Source: Bacteroidales bacterium
GTDB lineage: Bacteria; Bacteroidota; Bacteroidia; Bacteroidales; UBA932
Reading direction: 5' to 3'
NCBI GenBank assembly: GCA_017476575.1
Contig: JAFUZO010000011.1
Span: 1 to 54,171, forward strand
DNA length: 54,171 nucleotides
Part shown: positions 17,532 through 25,549 of the stretch, piece by piece
Layout of the letters: each line of letters opens with the position of its first letter
How positions within the stretch are numbered: position 1 is the stretch's first letter
Notes under the pieces: generated by a model
Databases searched by the model: none
Told to the model about the DNA's origin: nothing
What the model saw: only the letters and a program-made list of their open reading frames with translations
Position numbers and translations under genes: made by a program

Positions 17532-18935
17532 ATGCAATATTACGATAAACTCATTTTCGAACTTTCGAAAAAAGGACGTACCGGTTATTCATTGCCGGTG
17601 AACAAGTTCCCGCCCGCACCGGAACTTCCGGTTGAACTTCGGCGCGAAACCCCGCCCGACCTTCCCGAGGTCAGCGAGCCCGACGTGGTCCGCCATTACA
17701 CCAACCTGTCCCAGATGAACTTCGGAGTGGACACGGGCTTCTATCCGCTCGGGTCCTGTACCATGAAGTATAACCCCAAGATCAACGAAGAAATCGCCGC
17801 CCTGCCCGGTTTCAACGGCCTGCATCCGCTGATGCATGCCGGCCTGGTGAAGGGGGCGCTCAAAGTCTACCAGGAACTGGGGAGGGCCCTTTCTGCCATC
17901 ACCGGCATGGAGGCCTTCACCTTCGATCCCTGCGCCGGTGCCCACGGTGAACTGACCGGTCTCATGATTATGCGACAGTATCACCTGAACCGGGGGGACA
18001 CAGCCCGGACGAAGGTGATTGTTCCCGACAGCGCCCACGGCACGAACCCTGCTTCGGCGGCGGTCTGCGGACTGGAAGTCGTCGAGGTAAAGTCGCTCGC
18101 CGACGGTCGGATCGACGTGGAGGCACTGAAGCCGCTCCTCGACGAGACCGTGGCCGGCATCATGATGACGAACCCGAACACCCTCGGCCTCTTCGAAACC
18201 CGCATCAAGGAGATTGCGAAACTCGTCCACGGCGTCGGCGGCCTGCTCTATTACGACGGGGCCAACATGAACCCGCTCATGGGCATGGTGCGTCCCGGCG
18301 ATATGGGCTTCGACATCATGCACCTGAACCTGCACAAGACTTTCTCGACGCCCCATGGGGGCGGCGGTCCGGGCGCGGGTCCGGTCGGTGTGGCGAAGCA
18401 GCTGGTGGACTGCCTGCCCGACCTCCGCGTCTCCGGTTTCCACGGCAACTTCGGCATCCTACTCCGGGCCTATGCCTACCTGCTTATGCTGGGGCGGCAG
18501 AACTTGAAGGAAGTCGGTCAGTATTCGGTGCTCAGTGCCAATTATATCAAGGAAAGCTTGAAGGATGTGTACAAGCTTCCGATCGAAGGAGTCTGCAAGC
18601 ATGAATTCGTCTTCGACGGACTCATCGACGACGGCGGACATGACGGGGTTCCCGGCGCGACGACCCTCGATGTCGCCAAGCGCCTCCTCGACTACGGTTT
18701 CCATGCCCCGACCATCTATTTCCCGCTCCTGTTCCACCAGGCGCTGATGATCGAGCCGACCGAGACAGAGTCCAAAGAAACCCTGGATGCTTTCATCGAT
18801 GTCATGCACCAGATTGCTGCGGAGGCGGCAGAAGATCCCTCCATCCTCCGGGAGGCTCCGCACCGTACGCCCATCCGGCGTCCCGATGAGACGGCGGCTG
18901 CCCGCAATCCAGTCTTGAAATTCAAGGATGCCTGA
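17532..18935 (+). CDS. gcvPB: Glycine dehydrogenase (decarboxylating), subunit 2 of split P protein
   Basis: C-terminal half of the P protein, carrying the PLP lysine. The 467-residue product shows GFYPLGSCTMKYNPKINE, the DPCAGAHGELTGLMI region, SAHGTNPASAAVCG, and the PLP-binding segment HLNLHKTFSTPHGGGGPG, where the Lys forms the Schiff base. The C-terminus PLLFHQALMIEPTETESKE is also typical. Split GcvP occurs in some Bacteroidota, Firmicutes and archaea, whereas many bacteria use one about 950-residue chain. The last 8 nt overlap the first possible start of the dihydrolipoyl dehydrogenase gene. Confidence 0.97.
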   Translation: MQYYDKLIFELSKKGRTGYSLPVNKFPPAPELPVELRRETPPDLPEVSEPDVVRHYTNLSQMNFGVDTGFYPLGSCTMKYNPKINEEIAALPGFNGLHPLMHAGLVKGALKVYQELGRALSAITGMEAFTFDPCAGAHGELTGLMIMRQYHLNRGDTARTKVIVPDSAHGTNPASAAVCGLEVVEVKSLADGRIDVEALKPLLDETVAGIMMTNPNTLGLFETRIKEIAKLVHGVGGLLYYDGANMNPLMGMVRPGDMGFDIMHLNLHKTFSTPHGGGGPGAGPVGVAKQLVDCLPDLRVSGFHGNFGILLRAYAYLLMLGRQNLKEVGQYSVLSANYIKESLKDVYKLPIEGVCKHEFVFDGLIDDGGHDGVPGATTLDVAKRLLDYGFHAPTIYFPLLFHQALMIEPTETESKETLDAFIDVMHQIAAEAAEDPSILREAPHRTPIRRPDETAAARNPVLKFKDA

Positions 18936-20304
18936 TATGAAAATCACGATCATCGGAGCAGGGCCGGGTGGGTATGAAACCGCCCTGGCCGCTGCCGGAA
19001 AGGGCGTCGAGGTGGTCCTTGTCTCCGAAGGTCCCCTCGGTGGCACCTGCCTTAACGAAGGCTGCATCCCGACCAAGAGCTTGTGTCATGTGGCCGAAAT
19101 CAAGGATGCGATGGAGGGAGCGGAATCGTTGGGTATCGCTGCTTCTGTCTCCGGCATCGATATGGGTAAGGTGCAGGAACGCAAGGAGCGCATCGTGTCC
19201 CAGCTCCGCGGCGGGGTGGAGTCGCTGATGAAGCACCGCTTGATTACCCTCGTGTACGGGAAAGGATGGCTGAAGGATGGCCATACCGTCCTTGTGGAGA
19301 CGGCGGAAGGTACCCGTGAATTCATCTCGGATGCCGTCATCCTGGCGACCGGCTCCGTCTCCGCCAGCCTGCCGATCGAAGGGGCTGACCTTTGCATCAC
19401 CTCCCGGGAAATCCTCCAGCTCGACCGGGCACCCCGGCGGCTGGCGGTCATCGGCGGCGGGGTCATCGGCCTCGAATTCGCCTCCATCTTCCGCAGTTTC
19501 GGAAGCGCGGTGACGGTTGTGGAATTCTGCAAGAATATCCTTCCCCGGTTCGACGATGATTTATCCAAACGACTGAAGCAGAGTTTGTCGAAGCGAGGCA
19601 TCGCAATTGAAACTTCAGCTACGGTGCAACGAGTAGTCCGGACTGGAGAGGGTCTGGAAGTGACGTATCTCCAAAAAGGGGAGACCTGCGCCGTCGTAGC
19701 GGATGAGGTGCTCATGGCTGTCGGCCGTCGGCCGAACCTGGCTTCGCTCAACCTGGATGAAGCCGGTATCGACTATGATGCGCGCGGTGTAAAGGTCAAT
19801 GCCTATATGCAGACGAACCTTCCTTCCGTCTATGCAGTCGGCGACCTTACCGGCGGCATGATGCTCGCCCATGCGGCCACCTTCCAGGGACGGCGGGCTT
19901 TGGACCATCTCCTGGCCGGCCAGCCGGTGGAAGGGGCCGTCGACTCCATTGATTTCGGAATTGTTCCGGCGGCTGTGTTCACCCGCCCGGAAGCGGCGAT
20001 GGTCGGCCGTACGGAGGAGGAATGCAAGGAACAGGGCATTGCGTCCCGTTCCCTGAAATCCTTCTTCCGGGCCAACGGAAAGGCCGTTTCGATGGATGAG
20101 CCGGAGGGTTTCTGCAAGCTCGTCGTCGCAGCGGGGGACGGCCGGATCCTGGGATGTCACTTGTTCGGCGCCCATGCTGCGGACCTGGTCCAGGAAGTGG
20201 CCGCTCTGATGAACCGGCAGGCCACCCTTGCGGATTTCCAGGCAGTCATCCATGCCCATCCCACTCTCGGCGAGGTCCTGCAGGCCGCGGCACATTCGGC
20301 GTGA
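18928..20304 (+). CDS. lpdA: Dihydrolipoyl dehydrogenase (L protein)
   Basis: FAD flavoenzyme that reoxidises dihydrolipoyl-GcvH with NAD+. The N-terminal FAD motif is IIGAGPGGYETALAA, with the redox-active disulfide in GGTCLNEGCIPTKS. The NAD-binding motif is VIGGGVIGLEFASIF, followed by the FAD-binding YAVGDLTGGMMLAHAA and the catalytic IHAHPTLGEVLQAA near the C-terminus. About 458 residues is normal. ATG 18928 overlaps gcvPB by 8 nt; an in-frame ATG at 18937 (MKITIIGAG) is an equally good start. Being last in the gcv operon suggests an L protein mainly for glycine cleavage, though it may serve other lipoyl complexes. Confidence 0.96.
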   Translation: MPDMKITIIGAGPGGYETALAAAGKGVEVVLVSEGPLGGTCLNEGCIPTKSLCHVAEIKDAMEGAESLGIAASVSGIDMGKVQERKERIVSQLRGGVESLMKHRLITLVYGKGWLKDGHTVLVETAEGTREFISDAVILATGSVSASLPIEGADLCITSREILQLDRAPRRLAVIGGGVIGLEFASIFRSFGSAVTVVEFCKNILPRFDDDLSKRLKQSLSKRGIAIETSATVQRVVRTGEGLEVTYLQKGETCAVVADEVLMAVGRRPNLASLNLDEAGIDYDARGVKVNAYMQTNLPSVYAVGDLTGGMMLAHAATFQGRRALDHLLAGQPVEGAVDSIDFGIVPAAVFTRPEAAMVGRTEEECKEQGIASRSLKSFFRANGKAVSMDEPEGFCKLVVAAGDGRILGCHLFGAHAADLVQEVAALMNRQATLADFQAVIHAHPTLGEVLQAAAHSA

Positions 20305-20309
20305 GTGAG

Positions 20310-20375
20310 CTGCAAGTTGCAGACAATGAGAATATTGCGAGTTTTCCTCTCTGCATCTTATCTTGCAGAGAGGAA
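20310..20375 (+). terminator. Two inverted repeats after lpdA, probable operon end
   Basis: CTGCAA-G-TTGCAG lies at 20310-20322. A perfect 12-bp stem follows: TTCCTCTCTGCA at 20344-20355 and TGCAGAGAGGAA at 20364-20375 around an 8-nt loop. There is no clear T-tract after the second stem, so it may end or process the transcript by another route. Confidence 0.45.
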
Positions 20376-20449
20376 TTCCTGTAATATGTTGAAAGAAAGG
20401 AAAATGCATTTCACACCACCGAAAGGATATGGAATCGCAGAGAAATCAT

Positions 20450-20457
20450 TATCTTTG
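20450..20457 (+). promoter_or_regulatory. -7 promoter element of the SEC-C gene
   Basis: TATCTTTG matches the -7 consensus, 7 nt before ATG 20465. It excludes the in-frame upstream start at 20429. Confidence 0.6.
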
Positions 20458-20464
20458 CAGCGGA

Positions 20465-21718
20465 ATGAAAGAAAGGACGATCGTCAATATATTGAAAGGC
20501 TTCCAGAAGATGGAACTGGAGGACCTGGGGAGTATCCTCGGGTCCGACCTGCCGCGCCGTCTCAAGAAGGCCCGGCAGGTGGAACTGCTGGCCGATTACC
20601 TGACCCTCAAGCCGAAGCGTTGGATGTCGCACCTCATGGAGCGGGATATCCGCCTCCTCAAGAGCCTGGTCCACAGCGGACCGGACAAGGTGCAGTATAT
20701 GGACTACCCGGACTACCCGTCCCTGCTGGAGGTGAGCGGCCTGGTGGACTATGACGATTCGGACGGACATTTCCACAAGGTCTGGCTGCGCCGGGAAGTA
20801 TATGACATCGTGGCCCCGCATGTAGACCAGGTCATCCAGACTGGCGAGAAGAGCGGGCGCTTCGAAATCGAGCGGGTCGGTCTGGGCTATCTCAACCTGT
20901 ACGGCATCCTGCCTACCGGGCACTTCGTCGATCTTATGATGGATTACTATGAGGCCCGGTACGGGAAGGATTTCGACGACCTGGTCGGCATCCTGCACCA
21001 GAGCCCGCTCATCAAACTGTGCCGTTATACGGACCGGCACGGAGATTATGTCTGTTCACCATGTGTTTCCGGCGCCGATGAACTCTTCGAACTCCGAGAG
21101 ACGGTTCCGGGCGACGCGGATACCTTCCGTCCCTTCAATTTCGAAGAGGCGTTGGAAGCCGGTGCCGGCGCCCCCTATTTCACCGTCGGGCTCAAGACCC
21201 CGGAGGGGCGGGCCCTCGTAGACATGCTGCAGGGCCTCGGCTATGAGGGGTTCGAGCTGGTCAAGGTCGAGCATGACATCTGGGTGGAGTCGCAGGCGCC
21301 ACTTTTGAACGATTCCTTGTTCGAACCGGTGGACCGCAGGGGAGACAGCATTCCGTCTGTGCACCGCTACCAGTCATGTCTGGATATCGTCGCCGCCTAT
21401 GCCAACAGCGTTCCCAAGTGGGCACTTAACGGATTCAGTGCGGAAGAGAGGGACTTCCTGATAGTGGAGGCCCCTACGTTCACAGAGGAGGCGGTGGCAG
21501 ACGACGAGGGGCAGCCGCGGTGGACGATGCCTCGGCCGACCATTTCCGAAGGGTATATAGACATCATCGAGACGGATGCGGCGCTGGACCGCTTGTCGGC
21601 CCTGATGCCTCAGGGCTTCCCGTTCGGTCTGGCGATTCCGCATGTGGCCCTGGAGGATCCATGCCCGTGCGGAAGCGGGCTGAAATACGGTCACTGCCAC
21701 GGAAAAAATATGAATTGA
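20465..21718 (+). CDS. SEC-C metal-binding motif protein
   Basis: A 417-residue protein, probably cytoplasmic since no signal peptide is seen. The C-terminus carries the zinc-binding SEC-C motif PCPCGSGLKYGHCHGK (CxC...CH), known from SecA tails and many uncharacterised proteins. The rest resembles the uncharacterised SEC-C proteins of Bacteroidetes: a basic helical N-terminus (LPRRLKKARQVELLADYL), then two mixed domains without an enzyme motif I recognise. The start at 20465 is fixed by the promoter box at 20450-20457. A NigD-like/sigma/anti-sigma group begins 36 nt after its stop; co-transcription is possible but not shown. Confidence 0.75.
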   Translation: MKERTIVNILKGFQKMELEDLGSILGSDLPRRLKKARQVELLADYLTLKPKRWMSHLMERDIRLLKSLVHSGPDKVQYMDYPDYPSLLEVSGLVDYDDSDGHFHKVWLRREVYDIVAPHVDQVIQTGEKSGRFEIERVGLGYLNLYGILPTGHFVDLMMDYYEARYGKDFDDLVGILHQSPLIKLCRYTDRHGDYVCSPCVSGADELFELRETVPGDADTFRPFNFEEALEAGAGAPYFTVGLKTPEGRALVDMLQGLGYEGFELVKVEHDIWVESQAPLLNDSLFEPVDRRGDSIPSVHRYQSCLDIVAAYANSVPKWALNGFSAEERDFLIVEAPTFTEEAVADDEGQPRWTMPRPTISEGYIDIIETDAALDRLSALMPQGFPFGLAIPHVALEDPCPCGSGLKYGHCHGKNMN

Positions 21719-21754
21719 CGGTGCAAGGTTTTCTCATCCGTGGATTTGATTGAT

Positions 21755-22441
21755 ATGCACCTGAAAAAAAACATAGGACTCGGCCTGGCCTTCTTGCTGC
21801 TCCTCGTCATACCGGGCTGCATGAAGGATGAATCTGGATTTCCGATGGACACAGGCGGTGATGGCCTCGTTGTCATAGGCGATCCGCAGATTGCCGTTGC
21901 CTCCTTGAGGATGCAGGACGGCTGGCATTATCTCCAGTTGGACGAATCGGACGCTGTCTACATCTACAACCAGCAGGATCTGTCTTCTTACGGTGATGCA
22001 ATCCGCGTGCTGGTCCAGTATGTCGAAGTCGGCGGGTACACGTCCCCCTCAGCCTATGACCGGGTGGTCTACATCAACTGGATCGAACTGCTGGAGCAGG
22101 GGGAGACGGAAGCGGGGGCAGCCGATGATCCGGTCGATATCGTAGTGGACTGGATTACTTCGGTGGAAGACGGATTCTTGACTCTTCATTATCAAATAGA
22201 AGCGACCGGCAAGGTGCAGCACCGCTTCAGTATCGGGCGGGATGACGCCCCCTATGGACTCTTGCTCCGGCATGATGCAGATGGAGATATGGATGGTGTC
22301 CTCACCGAGGGAATCGTATGGTTCCCGCTCTCCGGCCTTCTGCCGGACACGGAAGGGGAGACGGTGGAGCTGACCCTCAGATATCAGGCCTTGGACGGAC
22401 AAGAGAAGATGTTGACCTTTGATTACAGGACCCGCAAATAG
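21755..22441 (+). CDS. NigD-like lipoprotein
   Basis: A 228-residue lipoprotein with signal peptide MHLKKNIGLGLAFLLLLVIP and lipobox PGC (Cys22). The mature part follows the NigD pattern: DAVYIYNQQDLSSYGDAIRV and VRYVEVGG-like text (VQYVEVGGYTSPSAYDRVVY) in an N-terminal OB-like half, then a beta-sandwich half ending VELTLRYQALDGQEKMLTFD. The molecular role of NigD proteins is not known. It sits one base before the ECF sigma factor gene, which indicates a single operon with the sigma and anti-sigma genes. The frame is open to 21740, but ATG 21755 gives the better signal peptide. Confidence 0.8.
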   Translation: MHLKKNIGLGLAFLLLLVIPGCMKDESGFPMDTGGDGLVVIGDPQIAVASLRMQDGWHYLQLDESDAVYIYNQQDLSSYGDAIRVLVQYVEVGGYTSPSAYDRVVYINWIELLEQGETEAGAADDPVDIVVDWITSVEDGFLTLHYQIEATGKVQHRFSIGRDDAPYGLLLRHDADGDMDGVLTEGIVWFPLSGLLPDTEGETVELTLRYQALDGQEKMLTFDYRTRK

Positions 22442-22442
22442 G

Positions 22443-22985
22443 ATGACGGAAGGCGAGCTGGTCCGTCTGGTCCAGCAACGGGACAAGTCCGCCATGAAGA
22501 TGCTCTATCATCGGTATGTGGGGTATCTGGCTGCGGTCTGCGCCCGTTATGTCCCGGATGATGACGAGGTGAAGGATATCCTGCAGGAAGCATTCATCAA
22601 AATCTTCCAGGGGGCAGACCGGTTCGAGTACCGCGGAGAGGGGTCCCTCAAGGCCTGGATGACAAGGATCGTGGTCAACGATGCGCTGAAATCACTCCGC
22701 CGGAAAAAAGCGACGGCCCTCACGGACCGTTTCCCGGATTCCGCCGAGGAAGAGGAACCGGCCTTCGATACGGTTCCTTTGCCGGTCATCCATGAAATGA
22801 TCCGGAAACTCCCGGACGGCTATCGGACCGTCTTCAACCTTTTCGTCTTCGAAGACAGGTCCCACAAGGAGATTGCCGCCCTGCTCGGCATCAAGGAGAA
22901 CAGCTCCGCCAGCCAGCTGTTCCATGCCAAAGCCCTGCTGGCACGATGGATCAAAGAATATCAAAGATGCCATGACCATGGATGA
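22443..22985 (+). CDS. RNA polymerase ECF sigma factor (Das-like)
   Basis: Extracytoplasmic-function sigma factor of 180 residues. Region 2 is at about 18-75 (LYHRYVGYLAAVCARYVPDD, then DILQEAFIKIFQGADRF and GSLKAWMTRIVVNDALKSLR). Region 4 is at about 122-172 (LPDGYRTVFNLFVFEDRSHK followed by EIAALLGI and SQLFHAKALL, the helix-turn-helix). The FNLFVFEDRSHKEIA style is characteristic of the large Bacteroidetes ECF group whose genes lie next to dual-membrane anti-sigma factors. It starts at ATG 22443, one base after the NigD-like stop. It overlaps the downstream anti-sigma gene by 8 nt, so expression is likely coupled and kept stoichiometric. Confidence 0.93.
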   Translation: MTEGELVRLVQQRDKSAMKMLYHRYVGYLAAVCARYVPDDDEVKDILQEAFIKIFQGADRFEYRGEGSLKAWMTRIVVNDALKSLRRKKATALTDRFPDSAEEEEPAFDTVPLPVIHEMIRKLPDGYRTVFNLFVFEDRSHKEIAALLGIKENSSASQLFHAKALLARWIKEYQRCHDHG

Positions 22986-24192
22986 CAAGTGGAAAGACCG
23001 TTTGCAGGAACGGTTCTCGGACTATTCGGCTCCGGAGCCGGAGGGACTCTGGGAGGGAATCGAACAGGACCTGTCGAAACGGAAGGGCATTCCGTTGTGG
23101 TGGCTGCTTCCCGTAGCGGCTGCGGCTGCCGTGGCGTTGTTTGTCGTCTTCGGACGAGGCGGCGGGCATCCGCCGCTTCCGGTGGAGCTGCCGCAGTTGA
23201 CGGCAGAGACAGATACGCCCTCCATCCCGGCGGTTGAAGCCCAGGTGGGGCCGGAGGAAAAGCTTCTTGCAACGGGGGATGTCCCGGTACGACCGGTTGT
23301 CCGCAAACCACGCCGGCAGGAGTCCCCGCATTCGGCACAGGTGGAGCTGGATGCCGCCGAACCGCTGGAAAGGGCAGCGGAAACCGTCCCGGAAGATTCT
23401 CGGCCGTCTGAGGAAAGCTCCTTCCGTCCCGTCACCCCCGGACCGGAGGAAGAGTATTTTCCAGACACCTTCCCGGACGGACCGGTCCGGACGGCAGGCC
23501 GTGGCCGGTCGGCAGGTTTCTCCGTCGATGTCTACCGGGAAGGCGGTGACGAAGGGTCCCGTTCTTCCGAAGGATATGGAATGGTGCAGACAGCTCTCAT
23601 TACCAAGAGTTCCCCGTCTGATGGCGATCTCGGTGGCCTGGTGCGCATGATGTCCGCCAACAAGCCCTCCACGTTCGAGGCCCGGCATGGAACTCCGGTC
23701 CGTCTCGGCATCTCGCTGGCCTGGCACGTGGACGACCACCTGAGTTTCTCGACCGGTTTGACCCGGACGTCCCTGTCCAGCACCTTTGAAGAATCGACGG
23801 CCTCCTCCCGTCACGTGACTGTCCAGGACCTGGTTTATGCCGGTATCCCGCTCCGGGTCCGCTATGGATCCGGTGTGGGAAGCCACTGGCTGCTTTATGC
23901 ATCGGCCGGGATGATGGGGGAATGGTGCATCAGTGCTTCCTCCCACTTGGAGGAATATGTAGCCGGCCGCTTGCTTGCCAGCTCTGCCTCCGTTCCGGAG
24001 AAAGGGGCGATGCTGTGGTCTGCCGGAGCCGCCGTCGGCATCGAATACCTATTCTCCCGCCGGGTGGGCGTCTATTTCGAACCGGGCCTGGAATATCATT
24101 TCAAAGCAACGGATGCCCCTGTCTCCGTCTACACCGACAAGCCGCTCAACTCCAGTTTCACCTTCGGCCTCCGCTTCCATTTCGGGAAATAG
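22978..24192 (+). CDS. Dual-membrane-spanning anti-sigma factor (Dma-type)
   Basis: A 404-residue protein with an unusual trans-envelope layout. A short cytoplasmic N-terminus (1-37, APEPEGLWEGIEQDL) should hold the sigma factor. One transmembrane helix follows at about 38-58 (IPLWWLLPVAAAAAVALFVV). A long Pro/Glu-rich periplasmic linker covers about 60-200. The C-terminal outer-membrane beta-barrel runs from about 240 to the end (RLGISLAWHVDDHLSFSTGL ... SSFTFGLRFHFGK). This is the architecture reported for Dma proteins of Bacteroides thetaiotaomicron, which sequester ECF sigma factors and influence outer-membrane vesicle formation. It overlaps the sigma gene by 8 nt; an in-frame ATG at 22972 is possible. 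Confidence 0.82.
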   Translation: MDDKWKDRLQERFSDYSAPEPEGLWEGIEQDLSKRKGIPLWWLLPVAAAAAVALFVVFGRGGGHPPLPVELPQLTAETDTPSIPAVEAQVGPEEKLLATGDVPVRPVVRKPRRQESPHSAQVELDAAEPLERAAETVPEDSRPSEESSFRPVTPGPEEEYFPDTFPDGPVRTAGRGRSAGFSVDVYREGGDEGSRSSEGYGMVQTALITKSSPSDGDLGGLVRMMSANKPSTFEARHGTPVRLGISLAWHVDDHLSFSTGLTRTSLSSTFEESTASSRHVTVQDLVYAGIPLRVRYGSGVGSHWLLYASAGMMGEWCISASSHLEEYVAGRLLASSASVPEKGAMLWSAGAAVGIEYLFSRRVGVYFEPGLEYHFKATDAPVSVYTDKPLNSSFTFGLRFHFGK

Positions 24193-24271
24193 CTCCTTCG
24201 GTGTGCCGGGACTCCGCATCGTAAAAATGAAGGGCCGGCGACAAAATTCCGTCAAAAAACGAATTTATTGT

Positions 24272-24279
24272 TATCTTTG
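24272..24279 (+). promoter_or_regulatory. -7 promoter element of the XylR-type regulator gene
   Basis: TATCTTTG lies 23 nt before ATG 24303. The A/T-rich GTCAAAAAACGAATTTATTG is just upstream; a -33 TTTG is not clear. Confidence 0.5.
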
Positions 24280-24302
24280 CCGGGAAACAACCTATCGTCA
24301 GC

Positions 24303-25475
24303 ATGAAACGTATCATTCTCCTGATCGACTGTGCCAGTGAATTCGACCGGAAATTGCTCCGTGGCTTGACGCGTTACTCCAAAGAGCATGATTCCTGGCT
24401 CTTCTACCGGATGCCGGCCCCTATCCGCGAGGCTCGTGACGGAGGACGGGAAATCATCCGTTGGGCGAAGAAGTGGGGGGCCGATGCCATCGTTGGCCGA
24501 TGGAGCAGCGTGGACACCTCGCTCCTGTCCGGTTTAGGTATTCCGGTCGTCCTGCAGAACTACACCGGGCGGAGTTCCATCTTCTCCAACTTGACCGGAG
24601 ATTACCTTGGAACGGGGGAGATTGCAGCCAAGTTCTTCATTGATAGAGGATTCAAGGAATTTGCCTATTTCGGAATCCGGGACATCATCTGGTCCGAGGA
24701 ACGGCTCCTGGGCTACCGCAGGGAAATAGAAAGGACGGGAGGCCGCCTCCATACCCTCATGGTGACCGATGCGGAACGAGAACGGGGAACAGTGGTCCGC
24801 TGGGCAAAGGACCTTCCGAAGCCAGTCGCCCTTTTCGTCTGTGATGATGCCTATGCCCTTTTCCTGACAGAGACCTGCAAGATGGAGAATATCCATATTC
24901 CCGATGAAATCTCACTTCTGGGCGTCGACAACGACGAGCTGCTCTGTCAGATTTCCGACCCGCAGATGTCCTCCATCACTCTGCATGTCGAGCAAGGCGG
25001 CTACCGGCTGGGCGAAATGTTGCAGAAACAATTCGACAGCAACGATGTATGGTCTTTCAACATTGTCATCAGTCCCGGTGAGATTGTGCAGCGGGGTTCA
25101 ACGCTGCGCCATCACATCCGGGATCCGTATGTAGACCGAGTTGTCCGGTACATCGACGAGAATTTCGACAAGCCCATCACTTCTGACCAGATCATCTCCC
25201 AGGTTCCTTTGTGTCGGCGGAGCCTGGAGATACGCTTCAAAAAGGAATTCGGCACAATGACCCTTTACAAGTACTTGATGGAGTGCCGGATGGACAAATT
25301 CGCCCGACTGCTGGAGACGACCGATCTGCCGGTCAACGAGATTTGCGACCGTTGCGGAATCACAAATTATCTGAATGTGTCCCGCTCCTTCAAAAAAATC
25401 TACGGTTGCTCCCCGCGAGAATACCGGGAACGGAAAAAGAAGGAACATCCCGTCAATATTACGCAAATCGAATAA
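24303..25475 (+). CDS. XylR-type transcriptional regulator (LacI-like sensor plus AraC DNA-binding domain)
   Basis: A 390-residue regulator. Residues about 1-275 form a periplasmic-binding-protein/LacI-like ligand domain (RGLTRYSKEHDSWLFYRMP, GADAIVGRW, FVCDDAYALFLTETC, IPDEISLLGVDNDELLC). Residues about 285-380 form an AraC-family pair of helix-turn-helices (VVRYIDENFDKPITSDQII, then LPVNEICDRCGITNYLNVSR and FKKIYGCSPREYRERKKKE). The arrangement is that of XylR, which binds a sugar and activates catabolic genes. It has its own promoter and precedes the oxidoreductase and the broken SusC/GH36 genes on the same strand, so they are its likely targets (inference). Confidence 0.92.
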   Translation: MKRIILLIDCASEFDRKLLRGLTRYSKEHDSWLFYRMPAPIREARDGGREIIRWAKKWGADAIVGRWSSVDTSLLSGLGIPVVLQNYTGRSSIFSNLTGDYLGTGEIAAKFFIDRGFKEFAYFGIRDIIWSEERLLGYRREIERTGGRLHTLMVTDAERERGTVVRWAKDLPKPVALFVCDDAYALFLTETCKMENIHIPDEISLLGVDNDELLCQISDPQMSSITLHVEQGGYRLGEMLQKQFDSNDVWSFNIVISPGEIVQRGSTLRHHIRDPYVDRVVRYIDENFDKPITSDQIISQVPLCRRSLEIRFKKEFGTMTLYKYLMECRMDKFARLLETTDLPVNEICDRCGITNYLNVSRSFKKIYGCSPREYRERKKKEHPVNITQIE

Positions 25476-25496
25476 AACATTTCGCAGATTCAACTA

Positions 25497-25524
25497 TTTG
25501 AGAAAGCCATAATGGCTACTTTTG
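25497..25524 (+). promoter_or_regulatory. Promoter of the double oxidoreductase gene
   Basis: TTTG at 25497-25500 and TACTTTTG at 25517-25524 are 16 nt apart, slightly short of the usual 19-21. The ATG at 25550 lies 25 nt downstream. Confidence 0.5.
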
Positions 25525-25549
25525 TCCAGTACGCGACAAAAATGCTGTT

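Noticed and set aside
16119..17537. 472-codon minus-strand frame opposite gcvPA
   Set aside because: Covers a clearly conserved gcvPA gene; no promoter and no domain.
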